DNA of 64,000 nt, from contig OY969771.1 of NCBI GenBank assembly GCA_963702925.1, positions 868,001-932,000 of the forward strand, read 5' to 3'. Below, piece after piece: positions 8,704-19,013 of the stretch; position 1 is the first letter of the stretch; each line of letters starts with the position of its first letter. The stretch comes from CAIKMD01 sp963702925. Lineage in GTDB: Bacteria; Pseudomonadota; Alphaproteobacteria; ATCC43930; CGMCC-115725. A program made the translations under genes and the position numbers. The notes beneath the pieces are model-generated. The model searched no databases. It was not told the DNA's origin and saw nothing but the letters and a program-made list of their open reading frames with translations.

Positions 8704-9711
8704 ATGAGCGGCCAGATCGAGGATCAAGTGGATTGCGCCACATCTCTTGAAACAATTGGCTCGGCTGAGCTGCCTCAGCGAGAGGCGCCCGTTGCCTATA
8801 GCGTAATCATTTGTACGCGCAATCGTGCCGATTTCGTCGCCAAATGCCTGCGGACGGCGATCCAAGAAGGCGAAAGGCTCGACTGCGGCGGCGAAATAAT
8901 CATGGTGGATAACGCATCCACCGACGAGACGAGATCGATCTTCGACAAGATCGCCGCCGAGCGATCGAACGATAAACTGCGGATCCGGTATCAATTCGAG
9001 CCGGAGCCTGGCCTTTCCCTCGCGCGCAACCGCGGGGTCGCGCAAGCCCGCGGCGACATCTTGATATTTCTTGACGATGACGCTGTTCCGCAACGGGGTT
9101 GGCTTAGCTGCTGCCTGACGACGTTTGATCGGCATCCGGCCGCCATGGCGCTCGGCGGCAAGATCGAGCCGCTGATGGATATCCCGCCTCCCGAATGGTT
9201 TCGGCCGCCGCTGACCAGCGTCTACACCATAACCGATCTTATCGGCGATCAGGTCCGCCCTTTTCCGGGCCGCGATCATCCTTTGGGGGCCAACATGGCG
9301 TTTCGCAAAAGCGTCTTCCAAAAGTTTTGTTTCTCCGAATCTTTGGGCCGAAGCGGCGCCGATCTAATGTCGGGGGAAGAAAAAGAAATTTGCGCGCTCA
9401 TCCGTCGAGCCGGTGGCGAAATTCTATACGCGCCCGGAATGAGGGTCGGTCACTTCATTCATCCCGAGCGCCTCGCCGAAAGCTGGGCAATGGAACGATA
9501 TTATTTCGAAGGTGTTTCTCTTGCCAGACTGAAGCTTGGTCGAAGAGCCCAAGCGATGATGGCAGGCGAAATGGGATTCAAGATCGTCGCTCTTTTTTTC
9601 ACGCGCGTTTTCGCGCGCTCACAATTTCGGCGCCTACTCTGGCAATGCCGCATGCACAAATCGATCGGCTATTTCTCCCAACTCATCCATCGCCGTCAAC
9701 AATCGCGATAA
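8704..9711 (+). CDS. Glycosyltransferase family 2
   Basis: A 335-residue GT-A transferase. After about 30 residues of linker it shows YSVIICTRNRADFVAKCL, EIIMVDNASTDETRSIF, PGLSLARNRGVAQARGD and the metal motif IFLDDDAVPQRGW. SGEEKEICALIRRAG is a good candidate for the catalytic-base segment (ED-like). The C-terminal third (FKIVALFFTRVFARSQFRRL) is basic and amphipathic and may touch the membrane. It is the first gene of a rightward unit followed by a secreted beta-helix protein 10 bases downstream. Confidence 0.86.
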   Translation: MSGQIEDQVDCATSLETIGSAELPQREAPVAYSVIICTRNRADFVAKCLRTAIQEGERLDCGGEIIMVDNASTDETRSIFDKIAAERSNDKLRIRYQFEPEPGLSLARNRGVAQARGDILIFLDDDAVPQRGWLSCCLTTFDRHPAAMALGGKIEPLMDIPPPEWFRPPLTSVYTITDLIGDQVRPFPGRDHPLGANMAFRKSVFQKFCFSESLGRSGADLMSGEEKEICALIRRAGGEILYAPGMRVGHFIHPERLAESWAMERYYFEGVSLARLKLGRRAQAMMAGEMGFKIVALFFTRVFARSQFRRLLWQCRMHKSIGYFSQLIHRRQQSR

Positions 9712-9721
9712 CGAACGCCTG

Positions 9722-11011
9722 ATGACGAAACCGATCGCGTCCATCTTCGTCATATTGGTTTTGCTGCCCCACCTGGCATTGGCACAGAATCGACCGGAAA
9801 ATCAGCCGAGCCAGAACGCAGGCCCTGGCGCGGCGGATCATCGCACGATGATCTCCGTTTTGGATTACGGCGCCGACCCGACTGGCGCGAAGGACAGTAC
9901 CGCCGCGTTTCGCACCGCAATCAAGGCGGCCGCTAATGCCGTAGCACCGGGCGGCGACGGCTCCAATACCAACACATGCGTGTTTGTGCCACCGACCCAG
10001 GGCGGAAATACCGGCTACTTGATCTCGGGTACGATCAGCCTGCCGAATATGTGCCTCAAATCGGCGGGCGGGCTTGTCTGGATTCAATTCATGCCGCCCA
10101 ACAACGATACCGATTTGTTCAACCTCTACGCGTCCTATAACAGCGACACGGGATCGAATGGCGGCGAGCTCGCCGGCTTCCAGATCGTCCATCCCGGAAC
10201 CTTCCGAGGTCGCGACGATATCCGGGTCGCCAGCGGCAATCACAGCCATATCCATAACATCATCTCCACGCGTGCCGGTCGCGATTGCTTCCACGCGGAG
10301 CCGGGCGGCTCTAATGGCTGGATCGAATCGCTCAATGTCGAGGATGTGACTTGCTGGCATGCCGGACGCGACAGCTTCAATTTCACCGTATCGGACGGAT
10401 TGAAAGAAGTCTTCATCACTCAAACGACCATGCGCAACGATACGAGCCGCCTGCCGGGCCGATCGGCGGTCACGCTCGACAGCGAGAACCAGCAGCATGG
10501 CAACTTCAAAATCAGCTCTTGGGCATGGGAAGGCGGCGAGCTCGATTGCTCTTTCGGCTCCAGCCCGAATTGCGTCGATCTGATTCAGGCCAGCAATAGC
10601 AACAACCAACCCCTCGAAGACATCACCTTCGTCAATGTCGCGATCGAGGATTCCGTCAGAGCCGCCCATTCCGGCTATGCCGTGGGCGTCACCAAGACCG
10701 GCACGGCGAAAATCGGGCCGGTCAACTTGATCGGCGTGATCCCATATGGCGAGGCGCGCGGCGACCTCGACACCAGCCAGCTGACCTCGTGGTATCGCGA
10801 CTGTACCGCGGAAGACGTCGCTTGCGATCACGGTTTCTCGCGGCTGCAGGTGCAAAGCGAGGGCGGTCTCTCTTTCGCCAATCAGGCCCCACATAGCGGC
10901 GGGAATACCGCGACCTTCACGAACTCTCCCTGCGCGCCGGGAAACCCGCAAGACTGGCTCGCGGTCGCGATCAACGGTGCGACCTACTACATCCCCGCAT
11001 GCCGTCCTTAG
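9722..11011 (+). CDS. Secreted right-handed beta-helix protein, pectate_lyase_3-like
   Basis: A 429-residue exported protein. Residues 1-22 (KPIASIFVILVLLPHLALAQ) form a Sec signal peptide with an AxA-type cleavage site. The mature part opens with MISVLDYGADPTGAKDSTAAF, the hallmark of the pectate_lyase_3/glycosyl hydrolase 28-like beta-helix superfamily, followed by repeating short strands such as HSHIHNIISTRAGRDC, ESLNVEDVTCW and LEDITFVNVAIED. Proteins like this in polysaccharide loci can be lyases, hydrolases or epimerases acting on the locus's own polymer in the periplasm. Six or more cysteines suggest disulfides. The exact catalytic activity cannot be assigned. Confidence 0.75.
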   Translation: MTKPIASIFVILVLLPHLALAQNRPENQPSQNAGPGAADHRTMISVLDYGADPTGAKDSTAAFRTAIKAAANAVAPGGDGSNTNTCVFVPPTQGGNTGYLISGTISLPNMCLKSAGGLVWIQFMPPNNDTDLFNLYASYNSDTGSNGGELAGFQIVHPGTFRGRDDIRVASGNHSHIHNIISTRAGRDCFHAEPGGSNGWIESLNVEDVTCWHAGRDSFNFTVSDGLKEVFITQTTMRNDTSRLPGRSAVTLDSENQQHGNFKISSWAWEGGELDCSFGSSPNCVDLIQASNSNNQPLEDITFVNVAIEDSVRAAHSGYAVGVTKTGTAKIGPVNLIGVIPYGEARGDLDTSQLTSWYRDCTAEDVACDHGFSRLQVQSEGGLSFANQAPHSGGNTATFTNSPCAPGNPQDWLAVAINGATYYIPACRP

Positions 11012-11021
11012 AGGTTTGACG

Positions 11022-13671
<2,650 letters not shown>

Positions 13672-13790
13672 AAGACCGTGGCGCGATCGTGCCTAGATTG
13701 CCTTCACCGCCCAAATATTCCGCCAGGATAGGGGAACCAGCTCGATCGATGTCCGGGGCAAAACCGCCCCGCGGGCCGGCGCATCGTCAA

Positions 13791-14360
13791 TCACTCGATC
13801 AGCATTTCCGTCGCGCTAATGCGAAAGCCGAGCGAGGCAAAGAAAGCCCGCGCCGTGTCATTGGCGAAAGCGGTCTCGAGACGCAGCTGCGTCACGCCTT
13901 GGGCCGCGAAACTGTCGATCGCCGTCCGAACCATCCGCCGCCCGATCCCCTGGGCACGACGACCGTGGTCGACCCACAAGTCGCGGATCAGGCCGTATTC
14001 GGACAGGCGATAGATCGGCGCCGTTCGCTCCACCGTGGCGATGAGGAACGCGACCACCCGGCCGTCGGCTTCGGCGACAAGGAACACGCTACGCGCGTCG
14101 CGCGCCTGCGCCGTGAGCCATTTCCGATACATCGATGCGACGTGATCGACGAATCCGAACTTGGCAGGGTCCCAGCGCTGGTGCAGCGCGCAGATCGCCT
14201 CGATCATCGGGACAAGAGCGGACACGTCGCCGGGCTTGCCAGGCCGGATCACGATTCCGGCTTCGCGCGACGTCGCGGAATTGGCGTCGGGGCCGAGCTG
14301 GCCGACGGGCTCTTCGGAAGAGCCCAATCTTTTTGCCAAGCGCGTGATCAGTCCGGTCAT
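13791..14360 (-). CDS. GNAT-family N-acetyltransferase
   Basis: A 189-residue protein. The first 35 residues are variable; then IVIRPGKPGDVSALVPMIEA begins the GNAT fold. The acetyl-CoA-binding motif A is LIRDLWVDHGRRAQGIGRRM (R/Q-x-x-G-x-G/A), followed by QLRLETAFANDTARAFFASL (motif B) and GFRISATEML. It probably acetylates an amino group using acetyl-CoA. The ATG overlaps the stop of the asparagine-synthetase-like gene (ATGA, 14357-14360), so the two are translated together and may act on the same substrate. The substrate is not predictable from sequence. Confidence 0.85.
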   Translation of the reverse strand: MTGLITRLAKRLGSSEEPVGQLGPDANSATSREAGIVIRPGKPGDVSALVPMIEAICALHQRWDPAKFGFVDHVASMYRKWLTAQARDARSVFLVAEADGRVVAFLIATVERTAPIYRLSEYGLIRDLWVDHGRRAQGIGRRMVRTAIDSFAAQGVTQLRLETAFANDTARAFFASLGFRISATEMLIE

Positions 14361-16417
14361 CGCCCGAACTCGACGGCGAGTTCTCCACGCTCTTTCGCCA
14401 CTTGCGTTTCCGGACGGGATTCATCGCTCGCGCGCTGCGGCGCACGTGCGACAAAGCCGCGCTCGAGCGCATGCGCTTGGAGCATCGGCCAGACCGGCCA
14501 GAGACTCGCGCGGCCGGCAACCGCGCGCTCGACGGCCGCCCGCACGGCATGGCCGTTCCAAACCGTGCTTTCCAGGAAAGAGCGGCTTGCGCATAGATCC
14601 AGCAACCACGGTTTCAACGCGCCGCGCGCCCACTCATCGAGCGGCGAAATAAAGGCGACTTTGCTTTTGCGCAGGCGGATCGGATCCGGCACCAGCCCCG
14701 TCATCGCCATGCGCAACAAGCGCTTGGTATGGCCGCCGCCGGTCCGGCTGGCTTCGGGCAGGGCAAAACCGTAGGTCACGATCCGCCAATCCATGAACGG
14801 CATATGCAGTTCGACGCCATGAGCCATGGCGGAACGATCGAAATTGGCCAGATACAACGCATTGCCGACATGAAAATCGGTGAAATGCTTCGCACGGAGA
14901 GGCGCCATGGAAGCCACGTGGATATCGAGCGTGCGATGATCCTGGCGCGCCGGACCGCGATGGGAGCGCAGGAATGGCCCCCTCGGCCAGGGCACCGAGA
15001 AATCGCCCGAAATCAGGACGTGACGAAGCTCCGCCGGCAAGGATTGGCACCGTGCGCGAACCGCGCGCAAGGGCTGCAGCAAATGAAGCCTCTCGAGCTC
15101 GTGCCGCGCCAGCCAGCGAAGCTCGCCTTGGATCACGGCATGGCCAGCCGGGACGTCGTCACCGGCCAGGCCGCGCAGCACGGCGCAGAGCTCGCGATAG
15201 CGGCTCCAATCGCGGTGTTCCAATGCGTCAGCCATGCCGGCCTCGACATCCTCGGGATCGCTGCAGAGCAGATCGTCAACGCCGATGCCGTTGAGGCTGG
15301 CGTGAATATCCGCCGCGCGCATGGCGCGATAAAGCGCCCAAGGTCCAACCCGAGGAAAGCCGAAAATGATCTCGTGATCGAAGACGACTTTATCGATGCT
15401 GTCGCAAGCACGGCGATCATCGACGTTCTCGAAATGGGCCGGCATGCCAGTGTAATCGAGGATGAGACGAGCATCGCGGCGCTCATCCTGTGCGGTACCG
15501 GTAAAGCAAGCGACGAAGGCGCGCAGCCGATCCCTCGCCGCATCCTCGAACCCGCTGCGGCGGCGGAGTTCCGATACTGTGCAAGCGATGGCGCTTAAAT
15601 CGAGGCCGCCGCTTTGCTCGACGGCGAGCGGAGCATCGCCGTTCAGGCACAACCGGCAGGCATCGAAAAACAATGCGCGGAACTCTTCCGCCTGTTCCTG
15701 CAAATCTTTGGCCGGGACCGGCAGATGGTCGAGCGTATTCCACCATGTTTCGATTCGGAGGCTGCCATCCGCCGCGATCACCATGGCACGACCGGGCGGC
15801 AGACGGCGTACATGAGGCAGCAATGTCTCGGGCGAGGCTTCCTGCGCGGCAATGTCGGCGAGCGTCTCCGCGAGGATTTCGCTATCCAGCGCGCCATCGA
15901 CCCAGGGGAGAGCGAGAAAGGCCTTGAGCTCAGAAGCAAAGGCGATCCCGCCGGCGCGCCAATGATAATGCAGCGGCTTGATGCCGAAGCGGTCGCGACA
16001 CAAAAAGAGTTGCCTGTCGCGCGCATCCCAGATGGCGAAGGCCCACATGCCGATGAAGCGGAGAAGACAATCCCTTCCCCACTGGGCATAGGCGGCGAGG
16101 ACGACCTCGCTGTCCGTGCCGGAACGGAAACGATGGCCGAGGCCGCGCAACTCCTCGCGCAACGCCGCATGATTGTAGATGGCGCCATCAAAAGTGAGCC
16201 AATAACGACCGTCGGCATAGCTCATGGGTTGCCGCGCGCGTAGCGAAAAGCTGGTCGTGGCAAGGCGTCGATGGCCGAGCCACAGACGCGCTTCGGGAAA
16301 ACGCTCGATGCCGAAGCCGTCGGGCCCGCGATGAGCAAGGCTGTGGGTGAAATCCGAAAAATTGGCCGGGGTCATGTCTTCGGCCGAATAGCCCCAATAG
16401 CCGGCAATTCCGCTCAC
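14357..16417 (-). CDS. Asparagine-synthetase-like protein lacking the catalytic Cys2
   Basis: A 686-residue AsnB-type architecture: an N-terminal class II glutamine amidotransferase domain (about 1-200) and a C-terminal ATP-pyrophosphatase domain (from about 240). The glutaminase domain keeps HRGPDGFG, GHRRLAT, IYNHAALREEL and SGTDSEVVLAAY. However, the residue after the start is Ser (GTG AGC GGA ATT), where all active class II amidotransferases have the nucleophilic Cys. The ATP loop is SGGLDLSAIA (269-278), not the usual SGGLDSS. The protein probably uses free ammonia, another amine donor, or makes an amide in a beta-lactam-synthetase-like way; it may also be inactive. It is coupled to a GNAT gene and lies near a carrier-protein ligase. 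Confidence 0.82.
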   Translation of the reverse strand: MSGIAGYWGYSAEDMTPANFSDFTHSLAHRGPDGFGIERFPEARLWLGHRRLATTSFSLRARQPMSYADGRYWLTFDGAIYNHAALREELRGLGHRFRSGTDSEVVLAAYAQWGRDCLLRFIGMWAFAIWDARDRQLFLCRDRFGIKPLHYHWRAGGIAFASELKAFLALPWVDGALDSEILAETLADIAAQEASPETLLPHVRRLPPGRAMVIAADGSLRIETWWNTLDHLPVPAKDLQEQAEEFRALFFDACRLCLNGDAPLAVEQSGGLDLSAIACTVSELRRRSGFEDAARDRLRAFVACFTGTAQDERRDARLILDYTGMPAHFENVDDRRACDSIDKVVFDHEIIFGFPRVGPWALYRAMRAADIHASLNGIGVDDLLCSDPEDVEAGMADALEHRDWSRYRELCAVLRGLAGDDVPAGHAVIQGELRWLARHELERLHLLQPLRAVRARCQSLPAELRHVLISGDFSVPWPRGPFLRSHRGPARQDHRTLDIHVASMAPLRAKHFTDFHVGNALYLANFDRSAMAHGVELHMPFMDWRIVTYGFALPEASRTGGGHTKRLLRMAMTGLVPDPIRLRKSKVAFISPLDEWARGALKPWLLDLCASRSFLESTVWNGHAVRAAVERAVAGRASLWPVWPMLQAHALERGFVARAPQRASDESRPETQVAKERGELAVEFGR

Positions 16418-16589
16418 GAAGGCAAGCTCCGGCCGGCCGCCGCGGCGCTAACATCGTCGCGAGCCAACCCTTCAATGTTCTTTGTCACCGCGCACATGGC
16501 CGCGCCTTGCCGCCCTGGTTACGAGCTAGAAAGCTCGCAGGTCGGCGCCAAATCGCGGGAGACTTTTCTGTGACAAATCCTCGCGCATT
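16418..16589. other. Intergenic region upstream of the asparagine-synthetase-like gene
   Basis: A 172-base gap between two leftward genes. It holds the promoter and leader of the asparagine-synthetase-like gene, but I see no clear promoter hexamers, hairpin terminator or small gene here. Confidence 0.4.
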
Positions 16590-17150
16590 CTAAAAATAGC
16601 GCTCGGGAATCTTGATGATGTCGTCGGGCAGAACCGGCGTTCCACCGGCCGCGCGATAATCGCGACCATCGCGGTTGATCACCACGTAATCCGTGTTCGC
16701 GCGCGGCGTGAAACCGCCAGCGACCGATACCGCGCTGAGCACGCGCATGCCAGCCGCATAGGGATATTGGCCGGGCTTGCCCACCTCGCCATAAACATAG
16801 AAAGGCCGGTACTCCAAGATCGTCACATTGACTTTCGGATGGAGCACATAGCCGTCGGCCAGCTTCGCCGCCACTTCCCGCTCGAGCTGAGCGCGGGTCA
16901 AACCAGCGGCTTTGACTTCGCCGATCAACGGCGCGCTGATGGTGCCATTATCGCCGACATTGTATTGGCCCGAGAGATTCTCGGCGCCCTGCACCTCGAC
17001 ATTGAGCTTGTCGCCCGGCCCGAGCCGGTAATTCGTATCCTCACTCGGCGATGCAGCGAGCGTGGGCAATCCGCCTTCCTGCAACGCGCAGGCGGCCAAG
17101 AACAAGCCAACAACGAAGATCACCGAGACCGTATGAAACTTGCAATTCAT
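16590..17150 (-). CDS. Polysaccharide export outer-membrane lipoprotein (Wza-like, short form)
   Basis: A 186-residue protein starting at the ATG at 17150 (MNCKFHTVSVIFVVGLFLAA), with a lipoprotein signal whose lipobox is LAAC. The mature part has YRLGPGDKLNVEVQGAENLSG, the Poly_export domain entry, followed by a SLBB-type segment (RPFYVYGEVGKPGQYPYAAG, then VLSAVSVAGGFTPRAN). Wza-type proteins form the outer-membrane channel for capsule or exopolysaccharide. At this length it is the short alphaproteobacterial form rather than the 380-residue enterobacterial one. The frame stays open far upstream, but codons before 17150 have no protein-like content. The matching Wzc co-polymerase is not in the window. 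Confidence 0.88.
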   Translation of the reverse strand: MNCKFHTVSVIFVVGLFLAACALQEGGLPTLAASPSEDTNYRLGPGDKLNVEVQGAENLSGQYNVGDNGTISAPLIGEVKAAGLTRAQLEREVAAKLADGYVLHPKVNVTILEYRPFYVYGEVGKPGQYPYAAGMRVLSAVSVAGGFTPRANTDYVVINRDGRDYRAAGGTPVLPDDIIKIPERYF

Positions 17151-17744
17151 AGGCTTGCGCCTTCCACTGCGACGTCGCGCGTTATCGGAATTGTTGCCGC
17201 TGCGACGCAAACCTTGCAAGCACGTGAATGGCTTTGCCACGAATTTGCCATATTTCACCTTCCGCTTATTGCGACGGGCGTTTTGGCCGCAAATTTTAAC
17301 GCAGCGATTGGCCATTCGGTTGCAGCGTTCGGGGCGTACCAATGCCGAATACCGTTGGCACCAAACTTCAAGTCTTAAAGAATCGTCGGCGGCGTTCAAC
17401 GCTGCGCCCGTGCGAATACTCTCGTCAGAAAACAAGCTCTCAAGACACGCCGAACTCTGCGGCCCGCTCCGCTTGACAGCGCTCCGCACCATAATACCGC
17501 GACACATTGCCGCCAATTCTATCTTGAGTTGCCACCGCATTTTGTTGCATGATTTTTGGGCAGGGTTAAGCTGACCTTCGTTGGAGCGATTTCAAACGCT
17601 TTGACCGGCTGGGTTTTGGCTCGGCCCTCTGGAGAACGGGCAGAACAGGCCGCGATACAGGCTTGGCACGACGCTGATCGTCGGGTCTCGAAGAGCGGCC
17701 CGACATGGCGATGCACTACCGATGAGGAAAACGTCGGAGGCACT
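17151..17744. other. Divergent intergenic region between export lipoprotein and narK
   Basis: A 594-base region that must contain promoters for the leftward export gene and the rightward nitrate operon. I searched by eye for an FNR/FixK palindrome (TTGA-N6-TCAA) and found none here. A TTGACA at about 17474 is followed by TAATAC at only 13 bases spacing, too short to be convincing. No RNA gene or small ORF stands out. A Shine-Dalgarno CGGAGG at 17735-17740 precedes narK. Confidence 0.5.
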
Positions 17745-19013
17745 ATGTCTGCGTCGAGAAGCCTCGTCGTGCTGGCCGTCACAACATGGGCGTTCATCGT
17801 CTGCTTCGCCGTATGGCTGATGTTCGGTGTGACCGGCATCCTGATCCGACGCGAATTGGGCTTGAACGGCTTGGAGTTCGGCCTACTTACCTCGACGCCC
17901 GTCCTGACCGGCGCACTGTTTCGCTTGCCGCTCGGCATCTGGACCGACCGGTTCGGCGGACGGATCGTCATGTTTCTCCTGTTGGCTTTCTGCGCGGTGC
18001 CGGTATGGCTCTCGAGCTATGCCACCCAGCTCTGGCAGTTTTTGCTGTTGGGCTTGGCTCTCGGCCTCGTCGGAGCCTCTTTTGCCGTCGGTACGCCTTA
18101 TGTCGCGCGCTTCTTTTCGAAAGAACGGCGCGGCTTTGCCATGGGCGTCTTCGGCGCCGGCACGACGGGCGCCGCCATCAACATGTTCATCGCCCCGGTC
18201 TTAATCAGCCATTTTGGTTGGCAGGCGGTACCGCAATTCTATGCCGTCGCTCTGGTGATCACCGCGGTGATTTTTTTGTTGTTGTCGGCACCAGACCCCG
18301 GCGCGGGCAAGAGCAGCGCTTCGCTGAGACAGCAATTGGCGGTTCTCGGGGACCCGAGAGTCTGGAAATACTGTCAGTACTATTCCATCGTCTTCGGCGG
18401 TTTCACCGCACTATCGGTGTGGATGCCACAATACTTCGTGCAAGAGTACGATCTCAGCATCGGCGAAGCCTCGTTGCTGGCTGCCTGCTTTTCTCTGCCC
18501 GCCGGCGTGCTGCGGGCTCTCGGAGGCTGGCTATCGGATCGCTTCGGCGCCCACAACGTGACTTGGTGGGTGCTGTGGGCAGCGTGGGTCAGCCTCTTCC
18601 TTTTATCCTATCCGCAGACCGAGCTCGTCATTCATACGATCCGAGGTCCGGCGCAATTTCATCTCGGGCTTCCGCTGCTTGCATTCACCGTGCTGCTCTT
18701 CGCGCTGGGACTCGCTTTTGCGTGCGGAATGGCATCGACGTTCAAGTATGTTGGCGATGACTTTCCTGAAAACATGGGCGTGGTGACCGGCATCGTCGGC
18801 CTTGCCGGCGGCGTCGGCGGCTTTTTGTTGCCGATCATCTTCGGCACGATTCTGGATTGGCTGGGAATCAGCTCGAGCTGCTTCATGTTCCTTTATGGCG
18901 TGGTCTGGGTATCGTTGATTTTGAACTATCTGACGGAAGTGAGACGCATGCCGGTCATGGGAACGGCATCGGCTGAGAACGCGGCATCGTTGCTAAAGGA
19001 AGAAGGTCGATGA
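17745..19013 (+). CDS. narK: Nitrate/nitrite transporter, MFS NarK type
   Basis: A 422-residue major facilitator with 12 hydrophobic segments. After helix 1 (AVWLMFGVTGILIRRELGLN) comes the MFS loop 2-3 signature RLPLGIWTDRFGGR. TPYVARFFSKERRGFAMGVFG and GAGTTGAAINMF fit the nitrate signature region of NarK1/NrtP-like transporters. The ATG at 17745 has a GGAGG five bases before it; the frame is open further upstream without coding character. The TGA overlaps the narG start (ATGA, 19010-19013), tying nitrate uptake or nitrite export to the reductase. Whether it is the symporter or antiporter form cannot be told by inspection. Confidence 0.88.
   Translation: MSASRSLVVLAVTTWAFIVCFAVWLMFGVTGILIRRELGLNGLEFGLLTSTPVLTGALFRLPLGIWTDRFGGRIVMFLLLAFCAVPVWLSSYATQLWQFLLLGLALGLVGASFAVGTPYVARFFSKERRGFAMGVFGAGTTGAAINMFIAPVLISHFGWQAVPQFYAVALVITAVIFLLLSAPDPGAGKSSASLRQQLAVLGDPRVWKYCQYYSIVFGGFTALSVWMPQYFVQEYDLSIGEASLLAACFSLPAGVLRALGGWLSDRFGAHNVTWWVLWAAWVSLFLLSYPQTELVIHTIRGPAQFHLGLPLLAFTVLLFALGLAFACGMASTFKYVGDDFPENMGVVTGIVGLAGGVGGFLLPIIFGTILDWLGISSSCFMFLYGVVWVSLILNYLTEVRRMPVMGTASAENAASLLKEEGR

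Noticed and set aside
17474..17498. TTGACA with TAATAC as a promoter for narK
   Set aside because: The spacing is only 13 bases, too short for a sigma-70 promoter, and it is over 240 bases from the gene.
17151..17540. N-terminal extension of the export lipoprotein
   Set aside because: The frame is open to 17540, but the lipoprotein signal begins at 17150 and upstream codons are not protein-like.
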